A stretch of DNA of 64,000 nt from Desulfurobacteriaceae bacterium (lineage in GTDB: Bacteria; Aquificota; Aquificia; Desulfurobacteriales; Desulfurobacteriaceae): contig JAMORC010000024.1 of NCBI GenBank assembly GCA_027063785.1, positions 1 through 64,000 on the forward strand. The letters are read 5' to 3'. Below the pieces are notes generated by a model. The model was not told where the DNA came from. It saw nothing but the letters and a program-made list of their open reading frames with translations, and did no database searches. The translations under genes and the position numbers were made by a program. Below, piece by piece: positions 44,841 to 53,438 of this stretch (position 1 is its first letter; each line of letters opens with the position of its first letter).

Positions 44841-45512
44841 ATGATAGACCTTCACACGCACACGTTCTTCAGTGACGGAGAGCTGCTTCCCAGTGAGCTT
44901 GTGAGGAGGGCGGAAGCTCTCGGGTATAGAGCGATAGCTATTACGGATCACGTTGACTATTCAAACTACAGGTTTGTCCTTGAGAACATACAGGAAGCCG
45001 TTAATGTATTGAACGATACCACTTCTATAGTGGTGCTTCCGGGAGTTGAGATAACTCACGTTCCGCCGGTGAAAATTCCCGATCTTATAGTTAAATGCAG
45101 GGAGGCCGGTGCAAAAGTTGTTGTTGTTCACGGTGAAACGGTTGTTGAACCGGTGGCTTCCGGCACGAATGCTGCTGCTATAGAAGGAAAAGCGGATATT
45201 CTTGCCCATCCGGGACTTATTTCTCACAGGGAAGCTGAAGCGGCGGCCGAGGCCGGAGTTTTCCTTGAAATAACTGCGAGGAAGGGGCACAACATCACTA
45301 ACGGCCTTGTCGCAAAGGTGGCCGTGGAAGCGGGAGCTTCCCTGGTTATAAACACCGATGCCCACTCACCGGGGGACTTAATAACCAGGAGCTTCGCAGT
45401 AAAAGTCGGAATTGGAGCCGGCCTCAGCATTCGGCAGGTCGAGGAGTGTTTCTTAAACAGTGAAAGGTTTGTAAAGGAGATCAAAACTTCATACACAAAC
45501 ATAGACACTTGA
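44841..45512 (+). CDS. PHP-domain phosphoesterase, C-terminus rewritten by the IS
   Basis: 223 residues. Metal-binding motifs of the PHP fold: DLHTHTFFSDGELLPSELV, ITDHVDY, LPGVEITH, DILAHPGLI and the late NTDAHSPGDL. Members hydrolyse phosphate esters, for example histidinol phosphate or nucleotides; the substrate cannot be told. The final residues (about KTSYTNIDT) are coded by the left terminus of the IS607 element, whose inverted repeat begins at 45488. The PHP core is complete, so the protein may still work. It is divergent from the glycosylase with only a 30-bp gap. Confidence 0.82.
   Translation: MIDLHTHTFFSDGELLPSELVRRAEALGYRAIAITDHVDYSNYRFVLENIQEAVNVLNDTTSIVVLPGVEITHVPPVKIPDLIVKCREAGAKVVVVHGETVVEPVASGTNAAAIEGKADILAHPGLISHREAEAAAEAGVFLEITARKGHNITNGLVAKVAVEAGASLVINTDAHSPGDLITRSFAVKVGIGAGLSIRQVEECFLNSERFVKEIKTSYTNIDT
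45488..45504 (+). repeat. Left inverted repeat of the IS607 element
   Basis: TTCATACACAAACATAG matches the complement of 47561-47577 at 15 of 17 positions. It overlaps the last codons of the PHP gene. Confidence 0.65.
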
Positions 45513-45547
45513 CGATATGAGTAAATAGACATAATTCTACTTCTATT

Positions 45548-46171
45548 ATGGAAGAGCTACTTTCTCCAAAGGAAGCGGGAAAGCTCTTAGGAGTCTCTAC
45601 GAGAACAATACAGCGGTGGGATAAAGAGGGATTAATCAAAGTTATCCGCACTCCAAAGGGTAGGAGAAGAATTCCAAAATCAGAAGTCCTAAGATTACTA
45701 CGAGAAAAACTTAACGACAGAAGAGCTGTTATTTACGCAAGAGTAAGCTCCCGTAAACAAGATAACGATGGAAAACTGAAAAGACAGAAAGAGCGGTTAC
45801 TCAAGTTTGCGGAAGAGAACAACTACGAAGTAGTCAAAGTGTTTCAGGATGTTGCAAGCGGAATAAATGCCAAAAGGAAAAACTTCTGGAAAATGCTTTC
45901 TTACGTTAAAGAGAACGGAATTCCTTACGTAATAGTTGAGTTCCCGGACAGGTTAACACGATTTGGATTAAGCTTTGTAGAAAAACTCCTTGAAGAATAC
46001 GGAGCAAAACTCATTGTGGTTGAAAAGAAGATGAGCAAAGATAAGATGGAGGAGCTTGTAGAAGACTTAATTACCATCATTACTTCCTTCGCAGCAAAGA
46101 TTTACGGAGCAAGGTCTCAGAAGTTTAAAAAAGTCAAAAAGCTGTTAGAGGAAGAACTTGAAAGTAGTTAA
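45548..46171 (+). CDS. tnpA: IS607-family serine recombinase (TnpA)
   Basis: 207 residues. A MerR-like helix-turn-helix (LLSPKEAGKLLGVSTRTIQRW, then IKVIRTPKGRRRIPKSEV) is N-terminal, and the serine-recombinase domain follows: YARVSSRKQDNDGKLKRQ with the catalytic Ser, and VVEFPDRLTRFG. DNA binding before catalysis is the reversed order typical of IS607. It moves the element through a circular form. The gene overlaps tnpB by 14 bp. Confidence 0.93.
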   Translation: MEELLSPKEAGKLLGVSTRTIQRWDKEGLIKVIRTPKGRRRIPKSEVLRLLREKLNDRRAVIYARVSSRKQDNDGKLKRQKERLLKFAEENNYEVVKVFQDVASGINAKRKNFWKMLSYVKENGIPYVIVEFPDRLTRFGLSFVEKLLEEYGAKLIVVEKKMSKDKMEELVEDLITIITSFAAKIYGARSQKFKKVKKLLEEELESS

Positions 46172-47576
46172 AACGGTTCTCCTGAGAGTTTATGAACCCA
46201 ATAAGGAAAAGAGGGAACTCCTTGACAGGACATTTTTCCTCTATGCAGAAGTTTTGAAGTTTTACCTTGAGGTGATAAGAAAAGCAGGTATTTATAGAGT
46301 GGTATCCCTAAGTAAAAAACGAGCGCTCACGTTTCTTGAAAGCATAACAGTTTCAACAAAATCTCATCCCAATCCATCCTACCCGATAGAAGAAGCGATA
46401 AAGACTCCGGTTCAAACAAACATAAGAAGGAGTGCAATAAACAAAGCGTATGGGATGGTAAAAAGCTACGTTTCAAACCTTAAGAACTGGTATAAAGAAG
46501 GGAGAGAACTCGGACACAGGAAACCCTCTTATCCGAATCCCAAAAACTTTTCCCTCACCTACTACGCAACGGACGTGGAACTTCAGGACATTTTCTTAAG
46601 AGACGGGAAAGAACTTCACTTTGTTAGGTTAAAAGTTTTAAGCGAAAGTGGGAATTACAGGAAGAGAAACTATCCCGTTAAAGTTTACAAGAGACTTTTT
46701 GACCTCATAGACAGCGGATATGTTCCCAAAAACACAGCAACGCTGATAAAGAGGGACAAGGAGTTTTACGTTGCTTTAACACTTGAGAAAACGCTTAAGA
46801 AAAGGAAACTCACAAAACCGAAAACAGTAATCAATGTTGACCTAAACGTAGAGAGGAACTTAGCCTGCGTAGGAGTATTTGAAATAGACTGGAAAAGGAA
46901 AGACAGCAGATTAAAAGAGATACACTTCATAAACGGGGAACTTTTAAGACTTGTTAGGAAGAGGGACTACCTGCTGGAAGAAATCAGGACGAAACAAAGG
47001 TTAACGGGAAGGAGTCCGACGAAAGAAGACTGCAAAAGACTCTGGAAGAAAGTAAACAACCTGAATAGGGACATAGCTTTAAAGACAGCAAGGGAAATAG
47101 CTAAGATAGCGAAAGATTACGAAGATGCGGTAGTAGTTTTTGAGAAACTGACGGGACTGAGAGGAGAGAAAAAACAAAAGAGTAAGAAGCTAAACAGGAA
47201 ACTTACCTACTGGTTGAGGAAAAGGATAACTGATAGAGTTAAGGAATTATCCATTGAAGAAGGATTCAGCGTTGACTTTGTGTATCCGGGATGGACGTCA
47301 AAGAAGTGCAGTCTTTGTGGAGCTAAAGGAGAGAGGTTCTCTCCTTCTGGCTCTACTGCACTGTTTAGGTGTCCGTCCTGCGGATACACGGTCAACGCTG
47401 ACGTAAATGCGGTATTTAACCAACATTTTCTTTACCTGTCCCACCTTCTAACCGGGAGACGGGATGAAGGTGGGAGAAGGGACTCTGTGGTGTCCCCTGA
47501 GACTTCCCTGAAAAGTCCTCTTGTTGGGACACAATCTAAGGGGAGTCTCAAAAGTAACAGCTACGTTTGTATATGA
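46158..47576 (+). CDS. tnpB: TnpB RNA-guided nuclease (IS607 orfB)
   Basis: 472 residues from TTG 46158. RuvC catalytic residues are intact: D228 in INVDLNVERNLA, E329 in VVFEKLTG and D415 in NADVNAVFN. A zinc ribbon CSLC...CPSC spans about 384-408. TnpB cuts DNA at sites matching an omegaRNA guide next to a TAM and keeps the donor site occupied by the transposon. The last about 60 residues beyond the RuvC-III motif are likely dictated by the overlapping RNA rather than by protein function. Confidence 0.93.
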   Translation: MKVVKTVLLRVYEPNKEKRELLDRTFFLYAEVLKFYLEVIRKAGIYRVVSLSKKRALTFLESITVSTKSHPNPSYPIEEAIKTPVQTNIRRSAINKAYGMVKSYVSNLKNWYKEGRELGHRKPSYPNPKNFSLTYYATDVELQDIFLRDGKELHFVRLKVLSESGNYRKRNYPVKVYKRLFDLIDSGYVPKNTATLIKRDKEFYVALTLEKTLKKRKLTKPKTVINVDLNVERNLACVGVFEIDWKRKDSRLKEIHFINGELLRLVRKRDYLLEEIRTKQRLTGRSPTKEDCKRLWKKVNNLNRDIALKTAREIAKIAKDYEDAVVVFEKLTGLRGEKKQKSKKLNRKLTYWLRKRITDRVKELSIEEGFSVDFVYPGWTSKKCSLCGAKGERFSPSGSTALFRCPSCGYTVNADVNAVFNQHFLYLSHLLTGRRDEGGRRDSVVSPETSLKSPLVGTQSKGSLKSNSYVCI

Positions 47577-47591
47577 ATGTGTATGTTTTTG
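47440..47591 (+). ncRNA. Candidate omegaRNA of TnpB
   Basis: The tnpB 3' end and right terminus have strong pairing. GAGACTTCCCT (47499-47509) pairs with AGGGGAGTCTC (47539-47549) over 11 positions (one G-T), enclosing a smaller GTCC/GGAC hairpin (about 47515-47529). In characterised TnpB systems the RNA covers this region and the guide is the flanking DNA, here probably starting about 47592. The limits given are estimates. Confidence 0.45.
47561..47577 (-). repeat. Right inverted repeat of the IS607 element
   Basis: CTACGTTTGTATATGAA is the inverted copy of the left repeat, differing at two positions. It ends 1 bp past the tnpB stop codon. Confidence 0.65.
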
Positions 47592-47645
47592 GATAGCTGT
47601 TGCAACCACTTGACTGGTAACCCTGTTTAGTAAATATTAAGAGCC

Positions 47646-47740
47646 GGAGGCGGAAGGGGGCTGGTGTCCCCCCCGGACTTCAAATCCGGTGGTCCCGCTA
47701 GGAGCGGGACGGTGGGTTCGATTCCCATCCGCCTCCGCCA
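47646..47740 (+). tRNA. selC: tRNA-Sec (anticodon TCA)
   Basis: 95 nt including encoded CCA. The acceptor stem is 8 bp (GGAGGCGG with CCGCCTCC), the anticodon loop is CTTCAAA with TCA, the variable arm is long (GGTCCCGC with GCGGGAC), and the T arm is GGTGGGTTCGATTCCCATC. The length and extended acceptor stem match bacterial selC. It implies selenoproteins such as formate dehydrogenase elsewhere in the genome. The convergent radA stop is only 1 bp away. Confidence 0.93.
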
Positions 47741-47741
47741 A

Positions 47742-49055
47742 CTAAATCAGGGCTTTTTCCGGAATCTCCTCTACTGACTTTATGCCCTCAAGCACTTTCA
47801 GGCCGTTCTTTTCGGCCTCTTTCCTCCTAAGCTCTTCAAGCCTTACGTTTCTGACTTCCCCCGTAAGTCCGACTTCTCCGAACAAAACCAGCTCTTCCTT
47901 GACGGGTCTGTTGAGATAGCTTGAAACTATTGCAGCGGCGACGGGTAGATCGACGGCGGGTTCTTCGACTTTTACTCCCCCTACTACGTTGACGAATACG
48001 TCGAAGTTCCTTAAAGGGTAGCCCAATTCCTTTTCAAGAACTGCGACTATAATTGAGAGCCTGTTGGCGTTGATGCCTTTTGCCTTCCTTTGGGGAGTTG
48101 TAAAAACTGCTCTTGTCACGAGGGCTTGAACTTCAAGGAGTATGGGGCGGCTTCCTTCTACTCCGGCAAATATTACGCTTCCCGGCTTACCCCGCGGCCT
48201 TTCTGAGAGGAAGAACTGTGATGGGTTAGGAACCTGCTTCAGTCCCTTTTCCGTCATTTCAAAGACCGCTATTTCCCCGGTAGAGCCGAACCGGTTCTTT
48301 AAACTCCTGAATACCCTGAAGTTATAACCCCTGTCTCCTTCGAACTGAAAAACAGCATCAACTATGTGTTCTAAAACTTTGGGTCCTGCAACACTCCCTT
48401 CTTTTGTAACGTGACCGACTATGAAGCTCGTTATGCCTTTTGATTTTGATAGGTTTGTAATAAAAGCAGAGCACTCCCTTACCTGGGAAACGGAGCCTGC
48501 GGCCGACTCCAGATCCGGCAGGTACAGGGTCTGTATGGAATCGTAGATCGTCAAAACCGGGTTTAACCTTTCAACTTCTTCCGCAATTGCTTCCAGGTTG
48601 TTTTCTGCCAATACAAAAAGCCTGTCGTTGCCGATACCGAGCCTTCTTGCCCTCATGGCAATCTGTTCGGGGGATTCCTCCGCAGAGGCGTAAAGGACAG
48701 TTCCTTCTTTTGTAAACAGGTCTGAAATTTGAAGGAGGAAAGTGGATTTTCCGATTCCCGGTTCTCCCGAGATGAGGGATACCGATCCTTTTACTACTCC
48801 TCCCCCTAAAACCCTGTCAAATTCTTCGATTCCCGTTCTGAACCTCTCCTCGCGCTGTTTCCCTATTTCGACTATTGGCCTGGGGGCTGAGCTTGAAGGC
48901 TTAATCCACGATCCCCTTCTGTTTCTTCCCCCGGTATCTTTTTCTAATTCTTCGACTAAAGACCCCCAGCTTCCGCACTCGGGGCACTTTCCTGCCCATT
49001 TAGGAGATTTGTAGCCGCAGTTCTGGCAAACATAGTAGCTTTTTCTCTTTGCCAT
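47742..49055 (-). CDS. radA: DNA repair protein RadA (Sms)
   Basis: 437 residues from the ATG at 49055. The frame is open further upstream, but there it reads through tRNA-Thr, so the shorter start is right. Zinc finger CQNCGYKSPKWAGKCPECG, RecA-like Walker A GEPGIGKSTFLLQI and the RadA-specific KNRFG motif (LKNRFGSTGEIAVF) are all present; a Lon-protease-like C-terminal domain follows (VNVVGGVKVEEPAVDLPVAA). It promotes branch migration in recombination. Confidence 0.96.
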   Translation of the reverse strand: MAKRKSYYVCQNCGYKSPKWAGKCPECGSWGSLVEELEKDTGGRNRRGSWIKPSSSAPRPIVEIGKQREERFRTGIEEFDRVLGGGVVKGSVSLISGEPGIGKSTFLLQISDLFTKEGTVLYASAEESPEQIAMRARRLGIGNDRLFVLAENNLEAIAEEVERLNPVLTIYDSIQTLYLPDLESAAGSVSQVRECSAFITNLSKSKGITSFIVGHVTKEGSVAGPKVLEHIVDAVFQFEGDRGYNFRVFRSLKNRFGSTGEIAVFEMTEKGLKQVPNPSQFFLSERPRGKPGSVIFAGVEGSRPILLEVQALVTRAVFTTPQRKAKGINANRLSIIVAVLEKELGYPLRNFDVFVNVVGGVKVEEPAVDLPVAAAIVSSYLNRPVKEELVLFGEVGLTGEVRNVRLEELRRKEAEKNGLKVLEGIKSVEEIPEKALI

Positions 49056-49087
49056 TAGGGACTCTTCAGCTTGATTTCGGGGGAAGG

Positions 49088-49163
49088 TGGTGCTGGCGGG
49101 GGGACTTGAACCCCCGACCTGGGCATTACGAGTGCCCCGCTCTGCCAACTGAGCTACGCCAGC
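49088..49163 (-). tRNA. tRNA-Thr (anticodon CGT)
   Basis: 76 nt including encoded CCA. Acceptor GCTGGCG with CGCCAGC, D arm GCTCAGTTGGCAGAGC, anticodon loop CTCGTAA in stem GGGCA/TGCCC, and T arm GGGGGTTCAAGTCCCCC. The gene is 32 bp upstream of radA in the same direction. Confidence 0.95.
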
Positions 49164-49208
49164 GTTTTGTCAGTAATATCATATCCGAAGCGGATTTTGT
49201 CAAGTGAG

Positions 49209-49460
49209 TTATTTCCCTTCTCTGCAGTACCTTTCAAGTAAAGACGGAACTCCCAGCTTGTGAATTAGTATCGATGAAGGGCAGAGCCCCGTTACTGCGT
49301 AGAACATGAGCATGAAGCCGACAAAGGCCGTGAAGTAGAAGAAGTACTTGTTCCCCGTTACAAGTCCCAGTATAACGCTTGCAAAAACGAAAAACCCTGC
49401 AAGGAAAGAGGTTATCCTTTCTACGTACCAGCTATCAGTTTTAGCCCTGTATATTGCCAT
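49209..49460 (-). CDS. DUF2892-family (YgaP-like) small membrane protein
   Basis: 83 residues with two hydrophobic helices: AGFFVFASVILGLVTG and FYFTAFVGFMLMFYAVTGLC. The second ends with the FVGFMLM...TGLCP pattern of the DUF2892 family, found fused to rhodanese in YgaP. Function unknown. The start overlaps the preceding gene by 20 bp, so the two are coupled. It is the last gene of a minus-strand unit. Confidence 0.8.
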   Translation of the reverse strand: MAIYRAKTDSWYVERITSFLAGFFVFASVILGLVTGNKYFFYFTAFVGFMLMFYAVTGLCPSSILIHKLGVPSLLERYCREGK

Positions 49461-50166
49461 TTTTGTCCCCCTTTTCGTAGATTAAAGTACAGCTTTTCGG
49501 GAAAATCATATTCAAAGTATTAAGGTCAATAAAGACCCTTTTGTTGCACACTCCTGCAAACTCTCCGGCAAGGTTAAAGGTAAATCCGTCAGATTTACAG
49601 TAACCCGAAAATGGCACGTATAGGAAAGTGCCGTCCTCCTGCGGGAGGACGGTTACCCCGTATTCCTCAACCTTTCCCTTGTTAACGGGCGGAATGAGGA
49701 GCGATGAGAAGCTGTACTCGAGGACGTAGAGACCTCCGCAGTTATAGACTTTTTCCGGAGGGCCGTAGCCTATTCCGTTAAACCGGAGGGAAGAGAACTC
49801 CCACTCCATAGGAGAAAAGGTTAAGAGCCTTACCCTTATCCTCCTTCCGCTCTCGGTTTCGTAGGGGAGTGCCGGGTGGTTGACTATGCCTTCTTTTACG
49901 TTAAGGAACATTGTGGGAATTACCGATTTAAGGAACTCTATCCTATCAAGGACAGAGTCGGGTACCTCTTTCCGGAGCGGGGGAATTACTTCCCGGTTTT
50001 CGGTTTCGGGGAGTTTCTCGGGTATTTCTTTTACTGAGTTGCTGCTTTTATTGAGTACAAGGTGCCTTGTTACTTCTGACGGCCTGTAGAAGGTAAAAAA
50101 GAGGACGGCCGAAATCAGGGTTATTGTTCCGAATAGGGCTATCAGGAAGTTAAGGAGCTTCTTCAT
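49441..50166 (-). CDS. Hypothetical membrane-anchored protein
   Basis: 241 residues not recognised. One N-terminal membrane helix ([20 protein letters not shown]) is followed by a Pro/Glu/Ser-rich linker (about 35-75) and a beta-rich domain with six cysteines at most (including YNCGGLYVLEYSF, SGYCKSDGF and VCNKRVFID). The layout suggests a bitopic protein with a periplasmic domain. It lies between a TPR lipoprotein and a small membrane protein and overlaps both, so the three probably form one envelope-related unit. Confidence 0.65.
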   Translation of the reverse strand: MKKLLNFLIALFGTITLISAVLFFTFYRPSEVTRHLVLNKSSNSVKEIPEKLPETENREVIPPLRKEVPDSVLDRIEFLKSVIPTMFLNVKEGIVNHPALPYETESGRRIRVRLLTFSPMEWEFSSLRFNGIGYGPPEKVYNCGGLYVLEYSFSSLLIPPVNKGKVEEYGVTVLPQEDGTFLYVPFSGYCKSDGFTFNLAGEFAGVCNKRVFIDLNTLNMIFPKSCTLIYEKGDKNGNIQG

Positions 50167-50965
50167 TCAACTCCTCTAGTTCTCTTTTTGCCCGTGCGGC
50201 AAGTTTTGAAGAAGGATTTAACTTTATGCACTTCCTGAGGTATTTTACCGCCCTCTTTGTTTTTCCTTTTTCCTTCAGAATTCTGCCCACGGCGCAGTAG
50301 GGCGGTTGAAGCTCGGGGTAGAGAGAAATCAGGTGGTAGTATATGTCCAGGGCGTCGTCCAGCTTTCCTTCTGCTTCGAGGAGTTTTGCAAGTTCCAAGT
50401 AAGCGGGGACGTAATCTGAGTTGTTCCGTATTGCAAGTATTAAGTTTTTCTTTGCGTTTTTAACATTTCCTTCCCTTTCGTCGAGCAGTGCAAGCCTGTA
50501 GTAGGCAACTTCGGGAGTAAGGTAGAGGGGATTGCTGAGGGCTTTTTTGTAGAACTCCCTTGCCTTTTTAAAGTCCCCTTTCTGCTCGTAGAGGAGCCCG
50601 AGGTTAAGGTAGGCTTCGGAGAAGTTTTTCTTTAGGGATATGGCTTTTTTGAGGTATTCTTCCGCCCTTTGGAGGTCTCCCCTCCTCATAAAGGCTACGC
50701 CTATTCCGTTGTATATTTTTGGATCGTCGGGCTTTAATTTCTTAGCCTTGAAGAAGTAATTAAGGGCGAGAGGAACCTCTCCCATTTTTAGGTAGGCAAC
50801 TCCAAGTTCATAGTAGCCTTCTGCCTTCTCTTCTTTGGTCGGTTTCTTGACCGGAGGAGGCGGTGGCGGAGGTTGCGGCCTTGGCTTTTGGTCCTTCTTG
50901 TTACCGAGAAGTGAAGAGCAGGAAAAAAGGCTGAGCGTTAGGATTAATGCGAGGAGCTTTTTCAT
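50150..50965 (-). CDS. TPR lipoprotein (PilF/PilW-like)
   Basis: 271 residues. The signal [16 protein letters not shown] is lipoprotein-like, then a Pro-run (PPPPPPP) and six to seven TPR units, for example [20 protein letters not shown] and [20 protein letters not shown]. Outer-membrane TPR lipoproteins of this size include the type IV pilotin PilF, but no pilus genes are near, so a generic envelope scaffold is equally possible. It overlaps folE by 4 bp and the hypothetical gene by 17 bp. Confidence 0.8.
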   Translation of the reverse strand: MKKLLALILTLSLFSCSSLLGNKKDQKPRPQPPPPPPPVKKPTKEEKAEGYYELGVAYLKMGEVPLALNYFFKAKKLKPDDPKIYNGIGVAFMRRGDLQRAEEYLKKAISLKKNFSEAYLNLGLLYEQKGDFKKAREFYKKALSNPLYLTPEVAYYRLALLDEREGNVKNAKKNLILAIRNNSDYVPAYLELAKLLEAEGKLDDALDIYYHLISLYPELQPPYCAVGRILKEKGKTKRAVKYLRKCIKLNPSSKLAARAKRELEELNEEAP

Positions 50966-51525
50966 CTCCCACCCTTTATCAGGAATAGAGCTTCCGTTCT
51001 GGTAGGTTCCTTTCTCATTATTCCCTTTACGGCACTGGTAACTGTAAAAGAGCCGGGTTTCTTAACGCCCCTCATAATCATGCAGAGGTGCTGTGCTTCA
51101 ATCACTACCATAACGCCTTTTGCGTTGAGCTTTCCCATTATTGCAGAAGCGATTTGTTCTGTCATCCTCTCCTGAAGCTGAAGCCTCTTTGCGTAAACGT
51201 CCACTATCCTGGCAAGTTTTGAAAGACCGGTTACTTTGTTATCCCCCGGTATGTAAGCAACGTGGGCCTTTCCGAAAAAGGGAAGCATGTGGTGTTCACA
51301 CATTGAGTAAAAAGGGATATCCCTGACGATTATCATCTCATCATACTTTTCGCTGAAGAGAACCATGTGGTTTTCGGGAGAGTCCGAATACCCCGAGAGG
51401 ATTTCCTCGTACATCTTTGCTACCCTTCTGGGGGTTTCTTTAAGACCCTCCCTCTCGGGGTCTTCTCCTATTGCCAGGAGTATTTCCCTTACAGCCCTCT
51501 CGATTCTATCCCTATCAAAAGCCAA
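50962..51525 (-). CDS. folE: GTP cyclohydrolase I
   Basis: 187 residues from a TTG at 51525, just behind the ftsH stop, with GGAGG in the ftsH end. Motifs: [20 protein letters not shown] (zinc Cys and His), [20 protein letters not shown] and [12 protein letters not shown]. It makes dihydroneopterin triphosphate for folate. Complete and of normal length. It lies 2 bp after ftsH. Confidence 0.95.
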   Translation of the reverse strand: MAFDRDRIERAVREILLAIGEDPEREGLKETPRRVAKMYEEILSGYSDSPENHMVLFSEKYDEMIIVRDIPFYSMCEHHMLPFFGKAHVAYIPGDNKVTGLSKLARIVDVYAKRLQLQERMTEQIASAIMGKLNAKGVMVVIEAQHLCMIMRGVKKPGSFTVTSAVKGIMRKEPTRTEALFLIKGGR

Positions 51526-51527
51526 CT

Positions 51528-53426
51528 TCAGGCCTCCAGCTGTGGATTAAGTCCAAGTCCTCCTATTTCCTCTTTCCTTTCGCCCGACTTTTTCTCTTCC
51601 CCTCCCGGTTTTTCAGGGGGTTCGTTGTCGTTTGACCTTGAAAGCAGTTCTCCGTTTATAGCTTTGTCTATTTCCTCTCCGGTTAAGGTTTCCCTCTCAA
51701 GAAGCGCCCTTGCGAGGTTTTCAAGCTTTTCCATGTTTGCAGATAGTAGTTCTTTAGTTCTCTGGTAGGTTTCGTTTATTATTCTCTTTACTTCCTTGTC
51801 TATTAACCTCTTCAGGTCTTCACTCACAAGCTCGGTGGGTTCTCCAAAGTGTTCTTTAATCCTGACGGCGATGGGGCCTATTTTCTCGCTCATTCCCCAT
51901 TCTGCAACCATCTTACGGGCTATTTCCGTTGCCCTTTCTATGTCGTTCCCGGCTCCTGTGGATATGGTTCCGAGGGCAAGCTCTTCTGCGACTCTTCCGC
52001 CGAAGAGCACGGCGAGCCTGTCGAGAAGGTATTCTTTTGTGTACGTGTACCTATCCTCCTCGGGGAGCTGCTGGGTAATTCCGAGTGCCCTTCCTCTCGG
52101 GATTATGGTAACTTTATGGACTTTGTCGGCATTGGGTAGGAGCTTGGCAACGAGGGCGTGGCCGGCCTCGTGGTATGCGGTAGTAACCTTCTCCTTCTCC
52201 GATAAGACCATACTTTTTCTTTCAATTCCCATAGTAACCTTATCCTTGGCTTCCTCAAAGTCCTCCATGGTAATTTTCCCGTGGTTCTTCCTGGCTGCTA
52301 TGAGGGCTGCTTCGTTGACTATGTTTGCAAGGTCGGCGCCCGAGAATCCGGGGGTTGAGCGGGCTATAACTTCTAAATCAACGTCCTCGGCCAGCGGCTT
52401 GTCTTTTGTGTGTATCTTGAGTATCTCAAGCCTTCCTTTGACGTCGGGAAGCGGAACGTGGATTTGCCTGTCAAACCTCCCCGGCCTTAAAAGGGCCGGA
52501 TCGAGGATGTCGGGCCTGTTTGTCGCCGCTATTACGATTATCCCGTCGGAGCTTTCAAAACCGTCCATTTCTACCAGGAGCTGGTTAAGGGTCTGTTCCC
52601 TTTCATCGTGGCCGCCGCTGAAGCCGGCTCCCCTTTTCCTTCCGACGGCGTCAATTTCATCGATGAAAACGATGCAGGGAGCGTGCCTTTTGGCCTGCTC
52701 AAAAAGGTCTCTTACCCTTGAAGCTCCGACTCCGACGAACATTTCGACGAACTCTGACCCGCTTACGGATAGGAACGGAACGTTTGCCTCACCGGCTATT
52801 GCCTTTGCCAGCAGGGTTTTCCCCGTTCCCGGTGCTCCCGCAAGCAGTACGCCTTTAGGGATTCTTCCTCCGAGCTGCTGATACTTTTTGGGATTTTTAA
52901 GGAAATCCACAATTTCGGAGACTTCCTCCTTAACTTCGTCTATTCCCGCTACGTCCTTAAAGGTTACTTTGGGCTTGTTGTCTATGAAGACCTTTGCCCT
53001 GCTTTTCGCGAAAGAAAGGGCTTTATTGCTCCCTGCGCTCATTTGCCTCATCATGCTGAGCCACAGAAGAATGAGGAAGATCATGGGAAGCCAGGAGACC
53101 AGAACTGTTATGTACCAAGGGCTCCCCTCTTCGGGCTTAACGTTTATTTCAACTCCCTTTTCGGCCATTTTCTTTACTATATCGTTATATCCGGGCGGCA
53201 GGTAGGTCTCAAAGGGAAGCCCCTCCTTTGTTACTCCGATGACCTTCTGTCCCTGAATTACGACTTTCTCGACCTCTCCCTTTTCTACCTGCTGGATAAA
53301 CGTTGAGAAAGGTTCAACGTTTGTTTTAAACTGCTTGGAGTTAAAGAAGTTAAAGGCAAGGATAATCATCAAGGCTATTGCCAGCCAAAGGGCTAAACTT
53401 TTTCCTATTTCCTTCATCTTATCCAT
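51528..53426 (-). CDS. ftsH: ATP-dependent zinc metalloprotease FtsH
   Basis: 632 residues: two membrane helices (about 10-28 and 108-127), an AAA+ module with Walker [16 protein letters not shown], Walker [13 protein letters not shown] and SRH arginines, then the HEAGH zinc site ([16 protein letters not shown]). It degrades damaged membrane and short-lived proteins at the inner membrane. The order tilS-hpt-ftsH-folE is conserved in many bacteria. Confidence 0.97.
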   Translation of the reverse strand: MDKMKEIGKSLALWLAIALMIILAFNFFNSKQFKTNVEPFSTFIQQVEKGEVEKVVIQGQKVIGVTKEGLPFETYLPPGYNDIVKKMAEKGVEINVKPEEGSPWYITVLVSWLPMIFLILLWLSMMRQMSAGSNKALSFAKSRAKVFIDNKPKVTFKDVAGIDEVKEEVSEIVDFLKNPKKYQQLGGRIPKGVLLAGAPGTGKTLLAKAIAGEANVPFLSVSGSEFVEMFVGVGASRVRDLFEQAKRHAPCIVFIDEIDAVGRKRGAGFSGGHDEREQTLNQLLVEMDGFESSDGIIVIAATNRPDILDPALLRPGRFDRQIHVPLPDVKGRLEILKIHTKDKPLAEDVDLEVIARSTPGFSGADLANIVNEAALIAARKNHGKITMEDFEEAKDKVTMGIERKSMVLSEKEKVTTAYHEAGHALVAKLLPNADKVHKVTIIPRGRALGITQQLPEEDRYTYTKEYLLDRLAVLFGGRVAEELALGTISTGAGNDIERATEIARKMVAEWGMSEKIGPIAVRIKEHFGEPTELVSEDLKRLIDKEVKRIINETYQRTKELLSANMEKLENLARALLERETLTGEEIDKAINGELLSRSNDNEPPEKPGGEEKKSGERKEEIGGLGLNPQLEA

Positions 53427-53438
53427 CCTCTGTCTCCG

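Larger units (their letters stand above)
45477..47591. mobile_element. IS607-family insertion sequence (tnpA + tnpB)
   Basis: The element carries a serine recombinase, a TnpB nuclease and imperfect 17-bp terminal repeats (45488-45504 and 47561-47577). Outer borders are estimated at the GG dinucleotides at 45476-45477 and 47591-47592, because IS607 enzymes join at GG; the exact ends are uncertain by several bp. Both genes look intact, so the insertion may be recent. It separates a PHP gene from tRNA-Sec. Confidence 0.8.

Noticed and set aside
44811-44951. Extended glycosylase start
   Set aside because: The extra 47 codons overlap the divergent PHP gene start and are not family-like.
49056-49148. 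N-terminal extension of radA by 31 codons
   Set aside because: The extra codons read through the tRNA-Thr gene; family N-termini begin at MAKRKSYYVC.
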